Below are positions 45,713 through 54,994 of a stretch of DNA of 64,000 nucleotides, piece after piece. Source of the DNA: Micromonospora sp. WMMD812 (lineage in GTDB: Bacteria > Actinomycetota > Actinomycetes > Mycobacteriales > Micromonosporaceae). A model generated the notes under the pieces. The model saw only the letters and a list, made by a program, of their open reading frames with translations, ran no database searches and was not told the DNA's origin. Every line of letters starts with the position of its first letter. Position 1 is the first letter of the stretch. The position numbers and the translations under genes are program-made. The stretch covers positions 4,917,001-4,981,000 of the forward strand of contig NZ_CP114904.1 of assembly GCF_027497215.1 (NCBI RefSeq), in the 5' to 3' direction.

Positions 45713-46876
45713 TCAGTACGACTTGTCCTGGCCGAGGACGTGCTGGGCCACGAAGTTCAGGATCATCTCCCGGCTGACCGGGGCGATCCGTCCGGCCCGG
45801 ACCGCGCCGAGCAGGGTGGCCACGCCGTATTCGGTGGTCATGCCCGCGCCGCCGAGCGCCTGCACGGCGGTGTCCACGGCGAGCGCGGCGGCCTCGCCGG
45901 CCGCGTACTTGGCCATGTTGCCGGCGACTCCGGCCTCCAGGTCCCGGCCGGCGTCGTAGAGGGTGGCCGCCCGGTGGATCATCAGTCGGGCCAGCTCCAC
46001 CTGCACCGCCGCGTGGGCCAGCGGGTGGGACACGCCCTGGTGCGAGCCGATGGTCCGGCCGCCCCACACCTTCCGGGTGGCGGTGTACGACGACGCGCGC
46101 TCGATCGCGTACCGGCCGGTGCCGGCGCCCATCGCGGCGACCGTGATGCGCTCCGGGTTGAGCCCGGCGAAGAGCGCCGGCAGCCCGGCGTCCACCGACT
46201 CGCCGACCAGCGCGTCGGCCGGCAGCCGGACGTCGTCGAGGTAGAGCAGGAACTGGTTCTCCGGGGACAGGATCTCCATGTCCAGCTTGGACCGGGTCAG
46301 CCCGGGCGCGTCGGTCGGCACGACGAACAGCGCCGGCTTGAGCTTGCCGGTGGACTCCTCCTCGGTCCGGGCGACCACCAGCACGTACTGCGCCTCGTCG
46401 ACCCCTGAGATGTAGCACTTGCGGCCGGAGAGCAGCCAGTCGTCGCCGTCGCGGCGGGCCACCGTGCCGAGCCGGTGGAAGTTCGACCCGGCCTCCGGCT
46501 CGGTGATCGCGAAGACCACCTTCAGGGTGCCGTCGGCGAAGCCGGGCAGGAACCGCTTGCGCTGCGCCTCCGTGCCGTGCCGGTTGATCACGGTGGCGGC
46601 GATGGCGGGGGACACCACGAGCAGCAGCAGCGGGCAGCCGGCGGCGGCCAGCTCCTCGCAGACGATGGCCAGCTCGGTGATGCCGCCACCCCCGCCGCCG
46701 TACTCGGTGGGGATGTTGACCCCGAGATAGCCGAGCCGGCCGGCCTCGGCCCACAGCTCGGTGGTGTGCTCGCCGGCCTTCGCCTTCGCCACGAAGTAGT
46801 CGTGGCCGTAGCGCCGGCCCAGCGTCCGTACGGCGTCGCGGAGCTGTTCCTGCTCGTCGGTGAGGTCGACGTTCAT
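45713..46876 (-). CDS. Acyl-CoA dehydrogenase
   Basis: This flavoenzyme should oxidise an acyl-CoA to the 2-enoyl-CoA. The 387-residue length is standard. FAITEPEAGSNFHRL (FAD/substrate loop) and YGVATLLGAVRAGRIAPVSREMI are seen. The usual YEGT catalytic Glu site near the C-terminus is absent, and a Glu in GLNPERITVA is the likely base, as in isovaleryl- and long-chain enzymes. It is the last gene of the seven-gene operon and overlaps the carboxylase alpha gene by four bases. The substrate is not determined. Confidence 0.92.
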   Translation of the reverse strand: MNVDLTDEQEQLRDAVRTLGRRYGHDYFVAKAKAGEHTTELWAEAGRLGYLGVNIPTEYGGGGGGITELAIVCEELAAAGCPLLLLVVSPAIAATVINRHGTEAQRKRFLPGFADGTLKVVFAITEPEAGSNFHRLGTVARRDGDDWLLSGRKCYISGVDEAQYVLVVARTEEESTGKLKPALFVVPTDAPGLTRSKLDMEILSPENQFLLYLDDVRLPADALVGESVDAGLPALFAGLNPERITVAAMGAGTGRYAIERASSYTATRKVWGGRTIGSHQGVSHPLAHAAVQVELARLMIHRAATLYDAGRDLEAGVAGNMAKYAAGEAAALAVDTAVQALGGAGMTTEYGVATLLGAVRAGRIAPVSREMILNFVAQHVLGQDKSY

Positions 46877-48930
46877 CGGGGATCCTCCTGCGGGTTGACC
46901 ACGGCCAGCACGGCGCCGGTGTCGACCTGACCGCCGGCGGGCACCGGCAGCTCGGCGACCACGCCGTCGATCGGGGCGAGCACCGGGTGCTCGAGCTTCA
47001 TCGCCTCCAGGGTGAGCAGCAGATCGCCGGCGGCGACCCGCTGACCGGCCTCGACGTGCACCCGGGTCACCGTGCCGGGCAGCGGGGCGAGCAGCGAGCC
47101 GGCGGCCAACTCCGCGGTGGGCTCCGGGAAGCGTGGCAGCTCGGTGAGGCTCACCGACCCGTCCGGGCCGTCCACGAAGAACTCCGACCCCACCCGGTGC
47201 ACCCGGAACGGTTGCCGGACGCCGGCCACCTCCAGCACCACGCGGTCGGGGGCGGCCGACACCAGCGTCACCGGGTCCGGCGGCGGGGAGGCGGGCCGGC
47301 CGGCGGCCGAACCGTCGTCGCGGGACGCGACCGGGCGGGTGGCCGGGTCGTCGGCGGGCGGTCGCACCGACCACTCGGCGAGCCCGCCGGTCCGGTCCAG
47401 GCGGTAGCGGACCTCGACCTCGCCACCGGCCGCCGCGTACGAGGCGACCTGCGGAAAAGCGGGGACGTTCCGCCAACCGGACGGGAGCCCGGCGAGCACC
47501 GGGGCGGTCGCCCGGCGGGCGGCGGCCGAGGACAGGGCGGCGGCCAGCGCGAACAGCGGCACTCGATCCACCGGCACCAGCGGGGCGAAGACCTCCGGAT
47601 GCCGGTCGAGGAAGCCGGTGTCGATCTCGGCGGCGGCGAAGTCGGGGCTGCGCAGCACCCGGACCAGCAGGTCCCGGTTGGTGGGCACCCCGTGCAGCTC
47701 GGCCCGGGCCAGCGCGCCGGCGAGGGTACGGGCCGCCTCGGCGCGGGTGGGCGCCCACGCGATCAGCTTGGCCAGCATCGAGTCGTAGTGCACGCCGACC
47801 ACCGCGCCGTCCTCCACGCCGGAGTCCAGCCGGAGACCGGCCCGCTGGAGGTTGCCGAACTCGCGGTCGATCCCGGGGACGGCGAACCGGCGCAGGACAC
47901 CGGTCGCCGGTCGGAACCCCTTGGTGGGATCCTCGGCGCAGAGCCGGACCTCGATCGCGTAGCCGCGGGCGGAGGGGTGCCGCGCGTGCTCGGGCAGCGG
48001 GGCGCCGTCGGCGACCAGCAGTTGCAGCCGGACCAGGTCCAGCCCGCCGACCGCGGTCAGCTCGGTGACCGGATGCTCGACCTGGAGCCGGGTGTTCATC
48101 TCCAGGAAGTGGATCGCCCCGTCGGGCGCGAGCAGGAACTCGACCGTGCCCGCGCCCACGTAGTCGACCGCCCGGCCGGCGGCCACCGCCGCCTCGTGCA
48201 GCCGCTCCCGCACCTCCGGCGGCAGAAGGCCGGGCGCCTCCTCGACGATCTTCTGGTGTCGGCGCTGGATCGAGCACTCCCGCACGCCGAGCGCGACGAC
48301 CGCCCCCCGCGAGTCGCCGAAGATCTGCACCTCGACGTGCCGGCCGCGTTCGACGTACCGCTCGATGAAGACCGTGCCGTCACCGAACGCCGCTTCGGCC
48401 TCGCGCCGCGCGGAGGCGATCGCCTCGGCCAGGTCGGCGGCCTCGCGGACGATCCGCATGCCCCGCCCGCCGCCACCCGCCGCCGCCTTCACCAGCACCG
48501 GAAAGTCGGTGATCTGATCGGGCTCGGACCAGGTCGGCAGCATCGGCACGCCCGCGTCGGCGAGCAGCGCCTTGGCCGTCATCTTGTCGCCCATCGCGGC
48601 GATCGCCTTGGCCGGCGGCCCGACCCAGGTCAGCCCGGCGTCGGCGACCGCCGCCGCGAACTCGGCGTTCTCGGCGAGGAACCCGTAGCCGGGGTGCACG
48701 GCGTCCGCGCCGGAGCGGCGGGCCGCGTCCAGGATCAGGTCCACCCGGAGGTACGTCTCGGCCGGCGCGTTCCCCGGCAGCCGGACCGCCTGGTCGGCCT
48801 CGGCCACGAAGGGCGCGTCGGTGTCCGCGTCGGAGTGCACCGCCACCGTCTCGACGCCGAGCGCCCGGCAGGTGGCGAAGATCCGCCGAGCGATCTCACC
48901 CCGGTTGGCCACCAGCAGTCGCGTGATCAT
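46873..48930 (-). CDS. Acyl-CoA carboxylase alpha subunit (biotin carboxylase + biotin carrier)
   Basis: The 685-residue subunit carboxylates its own biotin using ATP and bicarbonate. ANRGEIARRIF opens the biotin-carboxylase domain, AAAGGGGRGMRIV is the ATP-grasp glycine loop, MNTRLQVEHPVTE is the catalytic segment, and the carrier domain ends with EAMKLEHP, in which Lys645 is the biotin site. A BT-like middle domain (about 470-610) is of the length seen in methylcrotonyl/geranyl-type enzymes. It is 12 bases from the beta gene, so they form one holoenzyme. The acyl substrate is set by the beta subunit. Confidence 0.95.
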   Translation of the reverse strand: MITRLLVANRGEIARRIFATCRALGVETVAVHSDADTDAPFVAEADQAVRLPGNAPAETYLRVDLILDAARRSGADAVHPGYGFLAENAEFAAAVADAGLTWVGPPAKAIAAMGDKMTAKALLADAGVPMLPTWSEPDQITDFPVLVKAAAGGGGRGMRIVREAADLAEAIASARREAEAAFGDGTVFIERYVERGRHVEVQIFGDSRGAVVALGVRECSIQRRHQKIVEEAPGLLPPEVRERLHEAAVAAGRAVDYVGAGTVEFLLAPDGAIHFLEMNTRLQVEHPVTELTAVGGLDLVRLQLLVADGAPLPEHARHPSARGYAIEVRLCAEDPTKGFRPATGVLRRFAVPGIDREFGNLQRAGLRLDSGVEDGAVVGVHYDSMLAKLIAWAPTRAEAARTLAGALARAELHGVPTNRDLLVRVLRSPDFAAAEIDTGFLDRHPEVFAPLVPVDRVPLFALAAALSSAAARRATAPVLAGLPSGWRNVPAFPQVASYAAAGGEVEVRYRLDRTGGLAEWSVRPPADDPATRPVASRDDGSAAGRPASPPPDPVTLVSAAPDRVVLEVAGVRQPFRVHRVGSEFFVDGPDGSVSLTELPRFPEPTAELAAGSLLAPLPGTVTRVHVEAGQRVAAGDLLLTLEAMKLEHPVLAPIDGVVAELPVPAGGQVDTGAVLAVVNPQEDPR

Positions 48931-48942
48931 GAGTACGACCCC

Positions 48943-50544
48943 CTACATCCGGAAGACGCCGAAGCCGTCGGCGCCCTCCACCGGTGCGTTGTGGATCGCC
49001 GACAGGCAGAGCCCGAGGACGGTACGGGTGTCGCGGGGATCGATCACCCCGTCGTCGTAGAGCCGGCCGGAGAGGAAGAGCGCGCCGGACTGGGACTCGA
49101 TCTGCTGCTCGACCATCATCCGCATGGCGGCGTCGGACTCCTCGTCGTAGTCCCGGCCACGTGCCTGGGCGGCCTGTCGGGCCACGATGGACAGCACCCC
49201 GGCCAGCTGCGCCGGCCCCATCACCGCCGAGCGCGCGTTCGGCCAGGTGAAGAGGAACCGCGGCTCGTACGCCCGCCCGCACATGCCGTAGTTGCCGGCG
49301 CCGTACGAGGCGCCGAGGTTGACCGTCAGGTGCGGCACGGTCGAGTTCGACACCGCGTTGATCATCAGAGCGCCGTGCTTGATGATGCCGCGCTGCTCGT
49401 ACTCGGTGCCGACCATGTAGCCGGTCGTGTTCTGGAGGAAGATCAACGGCGTGTCGGCGGCGTTCGCGAGCTGGATGAACTGCGCCGCCTTCTGGGCCTC
49501 CTCGCTGAACAGCACCCCCCGGGCGTTGGCCAGCACACCGACCGGGTATCCGTGCAGCTCGCCCCAGCCGGTCACTAGGGCACTGCCGTAGCCCGGCTTG
49601 AACTCGTCGAACTCGCTGCCGTCCAGGATCCGGGCCAGCACCTCGCGCGGGTCGAACGGCACCTTCAGGTCGGCGCTCGCGATGCCGAGCAGCTCCTCGG
49701 GGTCGTGCTTCGGTGGCTGGGGGACCGGGTTGCGCGGCGGCGGGCCGTGCTTGCGCCAGTTCAACCGGCGTACGGTCTGCCGGGCCAGCCGGATGCCGTC
49801 CCGCTCGTCGGACGCCAGGTGGTCGGCGAGCCCCGACATCGACGCGTGCATCGCCGCGCCGCCGAGCGACTCGTCGTCGGTGACCTCGCCGGTCGCCATC
49901 CGCACCAGCGGCGGCCCGGCCAGATAGACCTGCGACCGGTCCCGGATCATGATCACGTGGTCGGACATGCCCGGCACGTACGCGCCACCAGCGGTCGCGT
50001 TGCCGAAGACCACGCTGACCGTGGGGATCCGCGCCGCGGAGAGCCGGGTCAGATCGCGAAAGACCCGACCGCCCGGGATGAAGATCTCCGCCTGGGTGGG
50101 CAGGTCGGCGCCGGCCGACTCGACCAGGTTGACCATGGGCAGCCGGTTCGCGAGGGCGATCTCGCCGGCCCGCTGGGTCTTCTTCAGCGACCACGGGTTC
50201 ACCGCGCCGCCGCGTACCGTCGGGTCGTTCGCGATGACCAGGCACTCCACGCCCTCGACCACGCCGATGCCGGTCACCACGCTCGCGCCGACCGGGAAGT
50301 CCGTGCCGTACGCGGCCACCGGCGACAGCTCCAGAAACGGACTGTCCGGGTCGAGCAGCAGCTCGATCCGCTCGCGGGGCAGCAACTTGCCCCGGGCGTG
50401 GTGCCGGGACACGTACTTCTCGCCGCCCCCGGCCCGGGCCTGGTCGAGCGCCGCGTCCAGCTCCGCCAGCCGGTCCAGCAGCGCCGCGCGGTTCTCCGCG
50501 TACGACGCCGAGGACGCGTCGATCGCGCTGCTCAACGTGGTCAC
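48943..50544 (-). CDS. Acyl-CoA carboxylase beta subunit (carboxyltransferase)
   Basis: The 533-residue subunit transfers the carboxyl group to an acyl-CoA. It starts at a GTG (50544) that overlaps the preceding stop. GGAVNPWSLKKTQRAGEIA, SAGADLPTQAEIFIPGGRVF and the oxyanion loops NTTGYMVG and GASYGAGNYGMCG are characteristic. The N-terminal AAYGTDFPVGASVVTGIG matches methylcrotonyl/geranyl-CoA carboxylases better than propionyl-CoA carboxylases. Together with AtuA and two acyl-CoA dehydrogenases this suggests a branched or terpenoid-derived acyl-CoA as substrate; that is inference. Confidence 0.93.
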   Translation of the reverse strand: MTTLSSAIDASSASYAENRAALLDRLAELDAALDQARAGGGEKYVSRHHARGKLLPRERIELLLDPDSPFLELSPVAAYGTDFPVGASVVTGIGVVEGVECLVIANDPTVRGGAVNPWSLKKTQRAGEIALANRLPMVNLVESAGADLPTQAEIFIPGGRVFRDLTRLSAARIPTVSVVFGNATAGGAYVPGMSDHVIMIRDRSQVYLAGPPLVRMATGEVTDDESLGGAAMHASMSGLADHLASDERDGIRLARQTVRRLNWRKHGPPPRNPVPQPPKHDPEELLGIASADLKVPFDPREVLARILDGSEFDEFKPGYGSALVTGWGELHGYPVGVLANARGVLFSEEAQKAAQFIQLANAADTPLIFLQNTTGYMVGTEYEQRGIIKHGALMINAVSNSTVPHLTVNLGASYGAGNYGMCGRAYEPRFLFTWPNARSAVMGPAQLAGVLSIVARQAAQARGRDYDEESDAAMRMMVEQQIESQSGALFLSGRLYDDGVIDPRDTRTVLGLCLSAIHNAPVEGADGFGVFRM

Positions 50545-51734
50545 AGCCCGATTCCCTTCGCGATGATCTCGTTCATGATCTCCGTGGTGCCGCCGCCGAT
50601 GCCGAGGATGCGCGCGTCCCGGTAGTGCCGCTCCACCTCCGCGTCGCGCAGGTAGCCGTAGCCGCCGTGCAGCTGGAGCGCCTGGTCGACCACCTCGGCG
50701 CAGGCCGCCACCGCGACGTTCTTCGCCATCGCCACCTCGGTGACCACCGGCTCCCCGGCCGCGACCCGCGCGGCCACCTGGTGCACGTACGCCCGCGCGG
50801 CCTCGGCACGGGTGTGCATCTCGGCGAGCCGGTGCCGGACCAGCTGTCGGCTGGCCAGCGGGCGGCCGAAGGTCGACCGGTCCCGGCACCAGCGCACGGC
50901 CAGCTCGACGCAACGTTGCGCGGTCGCGTACGCCTGCGTCGCCAGGGAGAGCCGCTCGCTGGCGAAGTTCTGCATGATCGCCAGGAAGCCGGTGTTCTCC
51001 TCGCCGATCCGGTTCGCGACCGGGACCCGCACGTCGACGAAGGAGAGTTCGGCGGTGTCCGAGCAGTGCCAGCCCAGCTTCTCCAGCCGTCGCCCGACCG
51101 TGAAACCGGGCGTGCCCTTGTCGATCACCAGCAGGGCGAGCTCGCCGCTGCCGGGGAAGTCGGTGCAGACGGCGGTGGTCACGAAGTCGGCCCGGACCCC
51201 GCTGGTGATGTAGGTCTTCGATCCGTTCACCACGTAGTGGTCGCCGTCCCGGCGGGCGGTGGTGCGGATCCCGGCGACGTCCGAGCCGCCGTCCGGCTCG
51301 GTGATGGCCAGCGCGCCGATGAGTGTGCCGGCCAGCGTCGGACGGACGTACCGCTCGATCAGGTCGTCACCGGGGGCGGGCGTGGCGCCGAGCCGGCCGC
51401 CGAGCGAGCCGCCGGTCCGGCCACCGGCCGCCGCGACCATGTGCGGCAGCGCGATGCCGTGGGTGAAGAGCGCGGCGACCAGCCCGGAGGAACCGCCGGA
51501 GCGGATGATCTCCTCGGTGACGACGATCGAGTCGAGCAGGTCGCCGCCGCTGCCACCCACCGACTCGGGAAAGCCGATGCCGAGCAGGCCGAGCTTCGCG
51601 GCGGTGGCGTGTAACTGCCGGGGCACCTCGCCGGCACGCTCCCAGTCGTTCAGGTGCGGCAGCACCTCCCGGGTGACGAAGGCCCTGGTCAGCTCGCGCA
51701 GCTGGCGTCGTTCCGGAGTGTCCACGATGGTCAT
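50541..51734 (-). CDS. Acyl-CoA dehydrogenase (LCAD/IVD-like catalytic site)
   Basis: The 397-residue enzyme has ALAITEPDGGSDVAGIRTTA and GSKTYITSG, typical of the family. The C-terminal ILGIGGGTTEIMNEIIAKG resembles the GGTNEI segment of long-chain dehydrogenases, with Gly at the MCAD catalytic position, and the base is probably the Glu in FASERLSLA, as in isovaleryl-CoA dehydrogenase. It overlaps its neighbours by four bases on both sides, so it is part of a tightly coupled operon. It probably makes the enoyl-CoA that the carboxylase then uses. Confidence 0.92.
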   Translation of the reverse strand: MTIVDTPERRQLRELTRAFVTREVLPHLNDWERAGEVPRQLHATAAKLGLLGIGFPESVGGSGGDLLDSIVVTEEIIRSGGSSGLVAALFTHGIALPHMVAAAGGRTGGSLGGRLGATPAPGDDLIERYVRPTLAGTLIGALAITEPDGGSDVAGIRTTARRDGDHYVVNGSKTYITSGVRADFVTTAVCTDFPGSGELALLVIDKGTPGFTVGRRLEKLGWHCSDTAELSFVDVRVPVANRIGEENTGFLAIMQNFASERLSLATQAYATAQRCVELAVRWCRDRSTFGRPLASRQLVRHRLAEMHTRAEAARAYVHQVAARVAAGEPVVTEVAMAKNVAVAACAEVVDQALQLHGGYGYLRDAEVERHYRDARILGIGGGTTEIMNEIIAKGIGL

Positions 51735-53437
51735 CTCCGCACCTCCGTGGCGGTCGCGGCGGGCGGCCCGGGTGCCAGGTCGGCCGGCAGGTCGACGATC
51801 CGGGCCCGGAGCAGCTCGCCGAGCGCCTTTGCCTGGGGATCGAACCGGGTGGACCCGGCCACGCCCGGGCCGAGCAGCCCCTCGATCACGAAGTTGACGG
51901 CCCGCAGGTTCGGCAGCTCGTAGCGGCGCACGACCAGCGGGGCCGTCTCCGGCAACAGGTCGGCCAGGCGTGCCAGGGTCAACCAGCCGCGCAGCCAGTC
52001 GTAACCGGCGTCGCTGCGGGCCCACACGCCCAGGTTCGCGTCGCCGGCCTTGTCGCCGGACCGGGCTCCGGCCAGCTCGCCCAACGGCCCGCGCCGGGTC
52101 GGCCGGTCGTCGCCCGTGACCGGCGGCGTCCGGTCGATCGACGCGTCCGGCCCGACGGGCGCGGTGCGGGTCGGCGGGGCGATCACCACCCGCTCTCCCG
52201 ACGGCAGCACCGCGACGTGCGGCACCGCGTCCTGCCCCACGGCCTCGGCGGTGAACACCCCGAACGGCGTGGCGTCGCCCGGCGGCGTGGTCAGCGTGCA
52301 GCCGGGGTAGGAGGCGAGGGCCAGCTCCACCGCGGCGGCCGAGAACGCCCGCCCGGCCCGCGCCTTGTCGCCGTCCCGCAGGTGTACGTGCAGCAGCGCG
52401 CTCGCCGTCTCCGTGTCGGCCGCGTCGGCGTGGTCGGTACGGGCCAGCGTGAACTCCAGCCCCTCCTTGCCCACCGCCTCCTCGAGCTGCCCCCGGACCA
52501 GGGCCGCCTTGGCCGGGACGTCCAGACCGCAGAGGACGAACGTCATCGAGTTGCGGAAGCCGCCGAGGTTGGTGACGCCGACCTTGAGGGTGTCCGGCGG
52601 CGGCTTGCCCCGGACACCGGAGACCCGGACCCGGTCCGTGCCGTCCTGGCTGAGCGTGACCGTGTCCAGCCGGGTCACCACGTCCGGCCCCAGGTACGCG
52701 GGCCCACCCACCTCGTACAGCAGCTGCGCGGTGACGGTCTCCACGGTCACCGCGCCGCCGGTGCCCGGATGCTTGGTGATCACCGCCGAGCCGTCGGCGT
52801 GCACCTCGGCGACGGGGAAACCGGGCCGGTGGCCGCCGTCGGGCAACTCGGTGAAGAAGCTGAAGTTGCCGCCGGTCACCTGCGCGCCGCACTCGATCAG
52901 GTGGCCGGCGACCGTCGCGCCGGCCAGCGCGTCGAGGTCGTCGCGGCCCCAGCCGTACCGGGCGATCGCCGGCCCGACCACCAGCGAGGCGTCGGTGACC
53001 CGCCCGGTGACCACCACGTCCGCGCCACCGTCGAGGCAGGCGGCGATCCCGAACGCGCCCAGGTAGGCGTTCGCGGTGAGCGCGTCCGGCCGCGGCAGCG
53101 CGTCTCCCTCGACGTGTCCCACGCGGACGGTGAGACCGAGCCGGTCGGCGAGCGTGGAGATCGCGGCGGCCAGCCCGGCCGGGTTCAGCCCGCCGGCGTT
53201 GGTCACGATCCGCACACCCCGGTCGAGGGCGGTGCCGAGGCAGCCCTCCAGCTGGCGGAGGAAGGTGCGCGCATACCCGAGGCCCGGGTCGCGCATCCGG
53301 TCTCGCCCGAGGATCAGCATGGTCAGCTCGGCCAGGTAGTCGCCGGTCAGCACGTCCAGCTCACCGCCGTCGAGCAGCTCTCGCCAGGCGCCGAACCGGT
53401 CGCCGTAGAAGCCGGACGCGTTGCCGATGCGGATCAC
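51731..53437 (-). CDS. AtuA-like acyclic terpene utilisation protein (DUF1446)
   Basis: The 568-residue protein has the DUF1446/AtuA domain (about 1-430): IRIGNASGFYGDRF, IVTNAGGLNPAGLA, DVVVTGRVTDASLV and YGWGRDDLDALAGATVAGH. An AtuA-associated ferredoxin-like C-terminal domain (about 465-555, LAGARSGDKAGDANLGVWAR) follows. AtuA is essential for citronellol/geraniol catabolism in Pseudomonas, but its reaction is unknown. The GTG at 53437 overlaps the preceding gene by four bases. The pairing with a biotin carboxylase agrees with a terpenoid or branched-chain route. Confidence 0.92.
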   Translation of the reverse strand: MIRIGNASGFYGDRFGAWRELLDGGELDVLTGDYLAELTMLILGRDRMRDPGLGYARTFLRQLEGCLGTALDRGVRIVTNAGGLNPAGLAAAISTLADRLGLTVRVGHVEGDALPRPDALTANAYLGAFGIAACLDGGADVVVTGRVTDASLVVGPAIARYGWGRDDLDALAGATVAGHLIECGAQVTGGNFSFFTELPDGGHRPGFPVAEVHADGSAVITKHPGTGGAVTVETVTAQLLYEVGGPAYLGPDVVTRLDTVTLSQDGTDRVRVSGVRGKPPPDTLKVGVTNLGGFRNSMTFVLCGLDVPAKAALVRGQLEEAVGKEGLEFTLARTDHADAADTETASALLHVHLRDGDKARAGRAFSAAAVELALASYPGCTLTTPPGDATPFGVFTAEAVGQDAVPHVAVLPSGERVVIAPPTRTAPVGPDASIDRTPPVTGDDRPTRRGPLGELAGARSGDKAGDANLGVWARSDAGYDWLRGWLTLARLADLLPETAPLVVRRYELPNLRAVNFVIEGLLGPGVAGSTRFDPQAKALGELLRARIVDLPADLAPGPPAATATEVRR

Positions 53438-54273
53438 GCCGGCACCCCGCTCCCATCGGGCGTGTCGGCCGGGGCGACGGGGCCGGCAGCCGGGGCGGCC
53501 AGCGGTGGACGGCCCGCGCCGGGTGGGCCGGCGAACGCCTGCGCGACGTCCAGCCACTCGTCGGCCACCGGACCGGTGGCGGTGAGTGCCAGATCGGTAC
53601 GATGGGAACGTTGGGTGACCAGCAGGCAGAAGTCCCGCGCGGGACCGGTGATCCGGTCCGCGGCGTCCGCCGGGCCCCAGGCCCAGGTGCCACCGTGGGG
53701 CGCGGCCAGCTCCACCCGCACCGGCGCCGTCGGCACCGCCCGGCCGTGGGCGGCGAAGCCGTGGCCGAGCGTACGCACGCCGAGGTGTGCGACGTGCCGG
53801 AGCCGGTCGGTGGCCGGACGACGTACGCCGAGCGCGTCGGCCACGTCCTCGCCGTGCGCCCAGGTTTCCATGATCCGGGCGGTGGCCATCGAGGCGGCGG
53901 ACATCCGGGTGCCGTACCAGGGCACCTTCTCGCCCGCGGGGATGTCGGCGAGGGCCGCCGCCAGCGCCGTGCGGCCGGCGCGCCAGCGGGTGAGCAACTC
54001 GGCCGGCGGGGCGAGGAACTCCTCCGCGCCGTCGTCGACCAGGCGGGCCGGGTCCGGCGCGGAGGTGACCGAGGCGAAGAAGGCAGTAGCGTCGGTCGCC
54101 GCCAGCAGCGCCACGTGATCGGTCCAGGCGAGGTGGGCGACCTGGTGCGCGATGCTCCAGCCCGGCGCGGGCGTCGGACGCGACCAGTCGGCCGCGGGTA
54201 GCGGCCGTACCAGCGCGTCCAGCGACTCGGACTCGTCGGCCAGGTCCGCGAGCAGGTCCGTCAGGTCGACCAT
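53434..54273 (-). CDS. TIGR03084-type DinB/maleylpyruvate-isomerase-fold protein
   Basis: The 279-residue protein matches the actinobacterial TIGR03084 group. An N-terminal four-helix mycothiol-dependent isomerase/DinB-type bundle has likely metal-binding His residues (SIAHQVAHLAWTDHVALL and METWAHGEDVADALG). A C-terminal SCP2-like part and a Pro/Ala-rich tail follow. Enzymes of the fold use mycothiol as cofactor, so a mycothiol-dependent isomerase step is possible. It is the first metabolic gene of the operon, 40 bases from tetR, and overlaps atuA by four bases. Confidence 0.85.
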   Translation of the reverse strand: MVDLTDLLADLADESESLDALVRPLPAADWSRPTPAPGWSIAHQVAHLAWTDHVALLAATDATAFFASVTSAPDPARLVDDGAEEFLAPPAELLTRWRAGRTALAAALADIPAGEKVPWYGTRMSAASMATARIMETWAHGEDVADALGVRRPATDRLRHVAHLGVRTLGHGFAAHGRAVPTAPVRVELAAPHGGTWAWGPADAADRITGPARDFCLLVTQRSHRTDLALTATGPVADEWLDVAQAFAGPPGAGRPPLAAPAAGPVAPADTPDGSGVPA

Positions 54274-54313
54274 GGTGCCTCCGGTCTGGGCGTGCCGGCG
54301 TGATCGGGGCCGG

Positions 54314-54919
54314 TCAGGGCGTGAGGAGCGTGGCGAGCTGGCGCTTCCAGGTGGTCAGCAGGGCGGCGCGGCGGGACGAGTCGTCGGTGAGCAGGTTGGC
54401 CACGCCCAGCCCGCGAAGGAGGTCCAGCGTGGCCTGCACCGCCTCCCGGACGCCGGGGCGGCGCTCGTCGACACCGAGCAGCGAGACGGTGAGGCGGTGC
54501 ATCTCCCGGCCCACCCGCGCCTCGAGCGGCACCAGGGCCGCACGCAGCTCGGGATCGGTGCGGGCGGCGACCCACAGCTCGATCGCGGCGACGAAGAGCG
54601 GGCCGGTGAAGGCCGCGCCGAGCAGGTCGACCACCCGGTCGAGCCGCTGCGGACCGGCCGGCAGGGCCTCCGCCTCGGTGCGCAGCTCGGCCGCCCGGCG
54701 CTCGGCAAGGTGGTCGACGGCGGCGGTGACCAGCGCCGCCTTCGTCGGGTAGTGATGCAGCTGCGCGCCGCGTGAGACACCGGCCCGGGCCGCGACCAGA
54801 GTGGTCGTGGTGCCGGACCAGCCGTGCTCGATCAGGCACTCGACGGTCGCCTCCAGGAGCCGGGCCTGGGTGGCGCGGCTGCGCTCCTGTTGAGGGACGC
54901 GGGTCGATGCGGCGGGCAC
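54314..54919 (-). CDS. TetR-family regulator of the carboxylase/AtuA operon
   Basis: The 201-residue protein has an N-terminal TetR helix-turn-helix (about 25-65, TTLVAARAGVSRGAQLHHYPTK, here spanning residues 37-58) and a helical ligand domain. It is the first gene of the operon in the same direction and most likely autoregulates it, with an acyl-CoA as plausible ligand. The GTG at 54919 coincides with the transcript start predicted from the upstream promoter, so translation is probably leaderless. An octanucleotide repeat lies just upstream. Confidence 0.9.
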   Translation of the reverse strand: MPAASTRVPQQERSRATQARLLEATVECLIEHGWSGTTTTLVAARAGVSRGAQLHHYPTKAALVTAAVDHLAERRAAELRTEAEALPAGPQRLDRVVDLLGAAFTGPLFVAAIELWVAARTDPELRAALVPLEARVGREMHRLTVSLLGVDERRPGVREAVQATLDLLRGLGVANLLTDDSSRRAALLTTWKRQLATLLTP

Positions 54920-54925
54920 GGGGAC

Positions 54926-54962
54926 AGCGTGCCGCGACCGAAACAAACAGTCAAGCCTGACT
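54926..54962 (-). promoter_or_regulatory. Promoter and overlapping operator of tetR
   Basis: On the minus strand, TTGACT (54949-54954) and CACGCT (54926-54931) are separated by 17 bases, and the GTG start follows six bases later. The -35 lies within the palindrome AGTCA-N4-TGACT (54949-54962), a good site for autorepression. Confidence 0.5.
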
Positions 54963-54994
54963 TTTTCCGACCCTGCCCTGCCCCCCTCGCCGCC

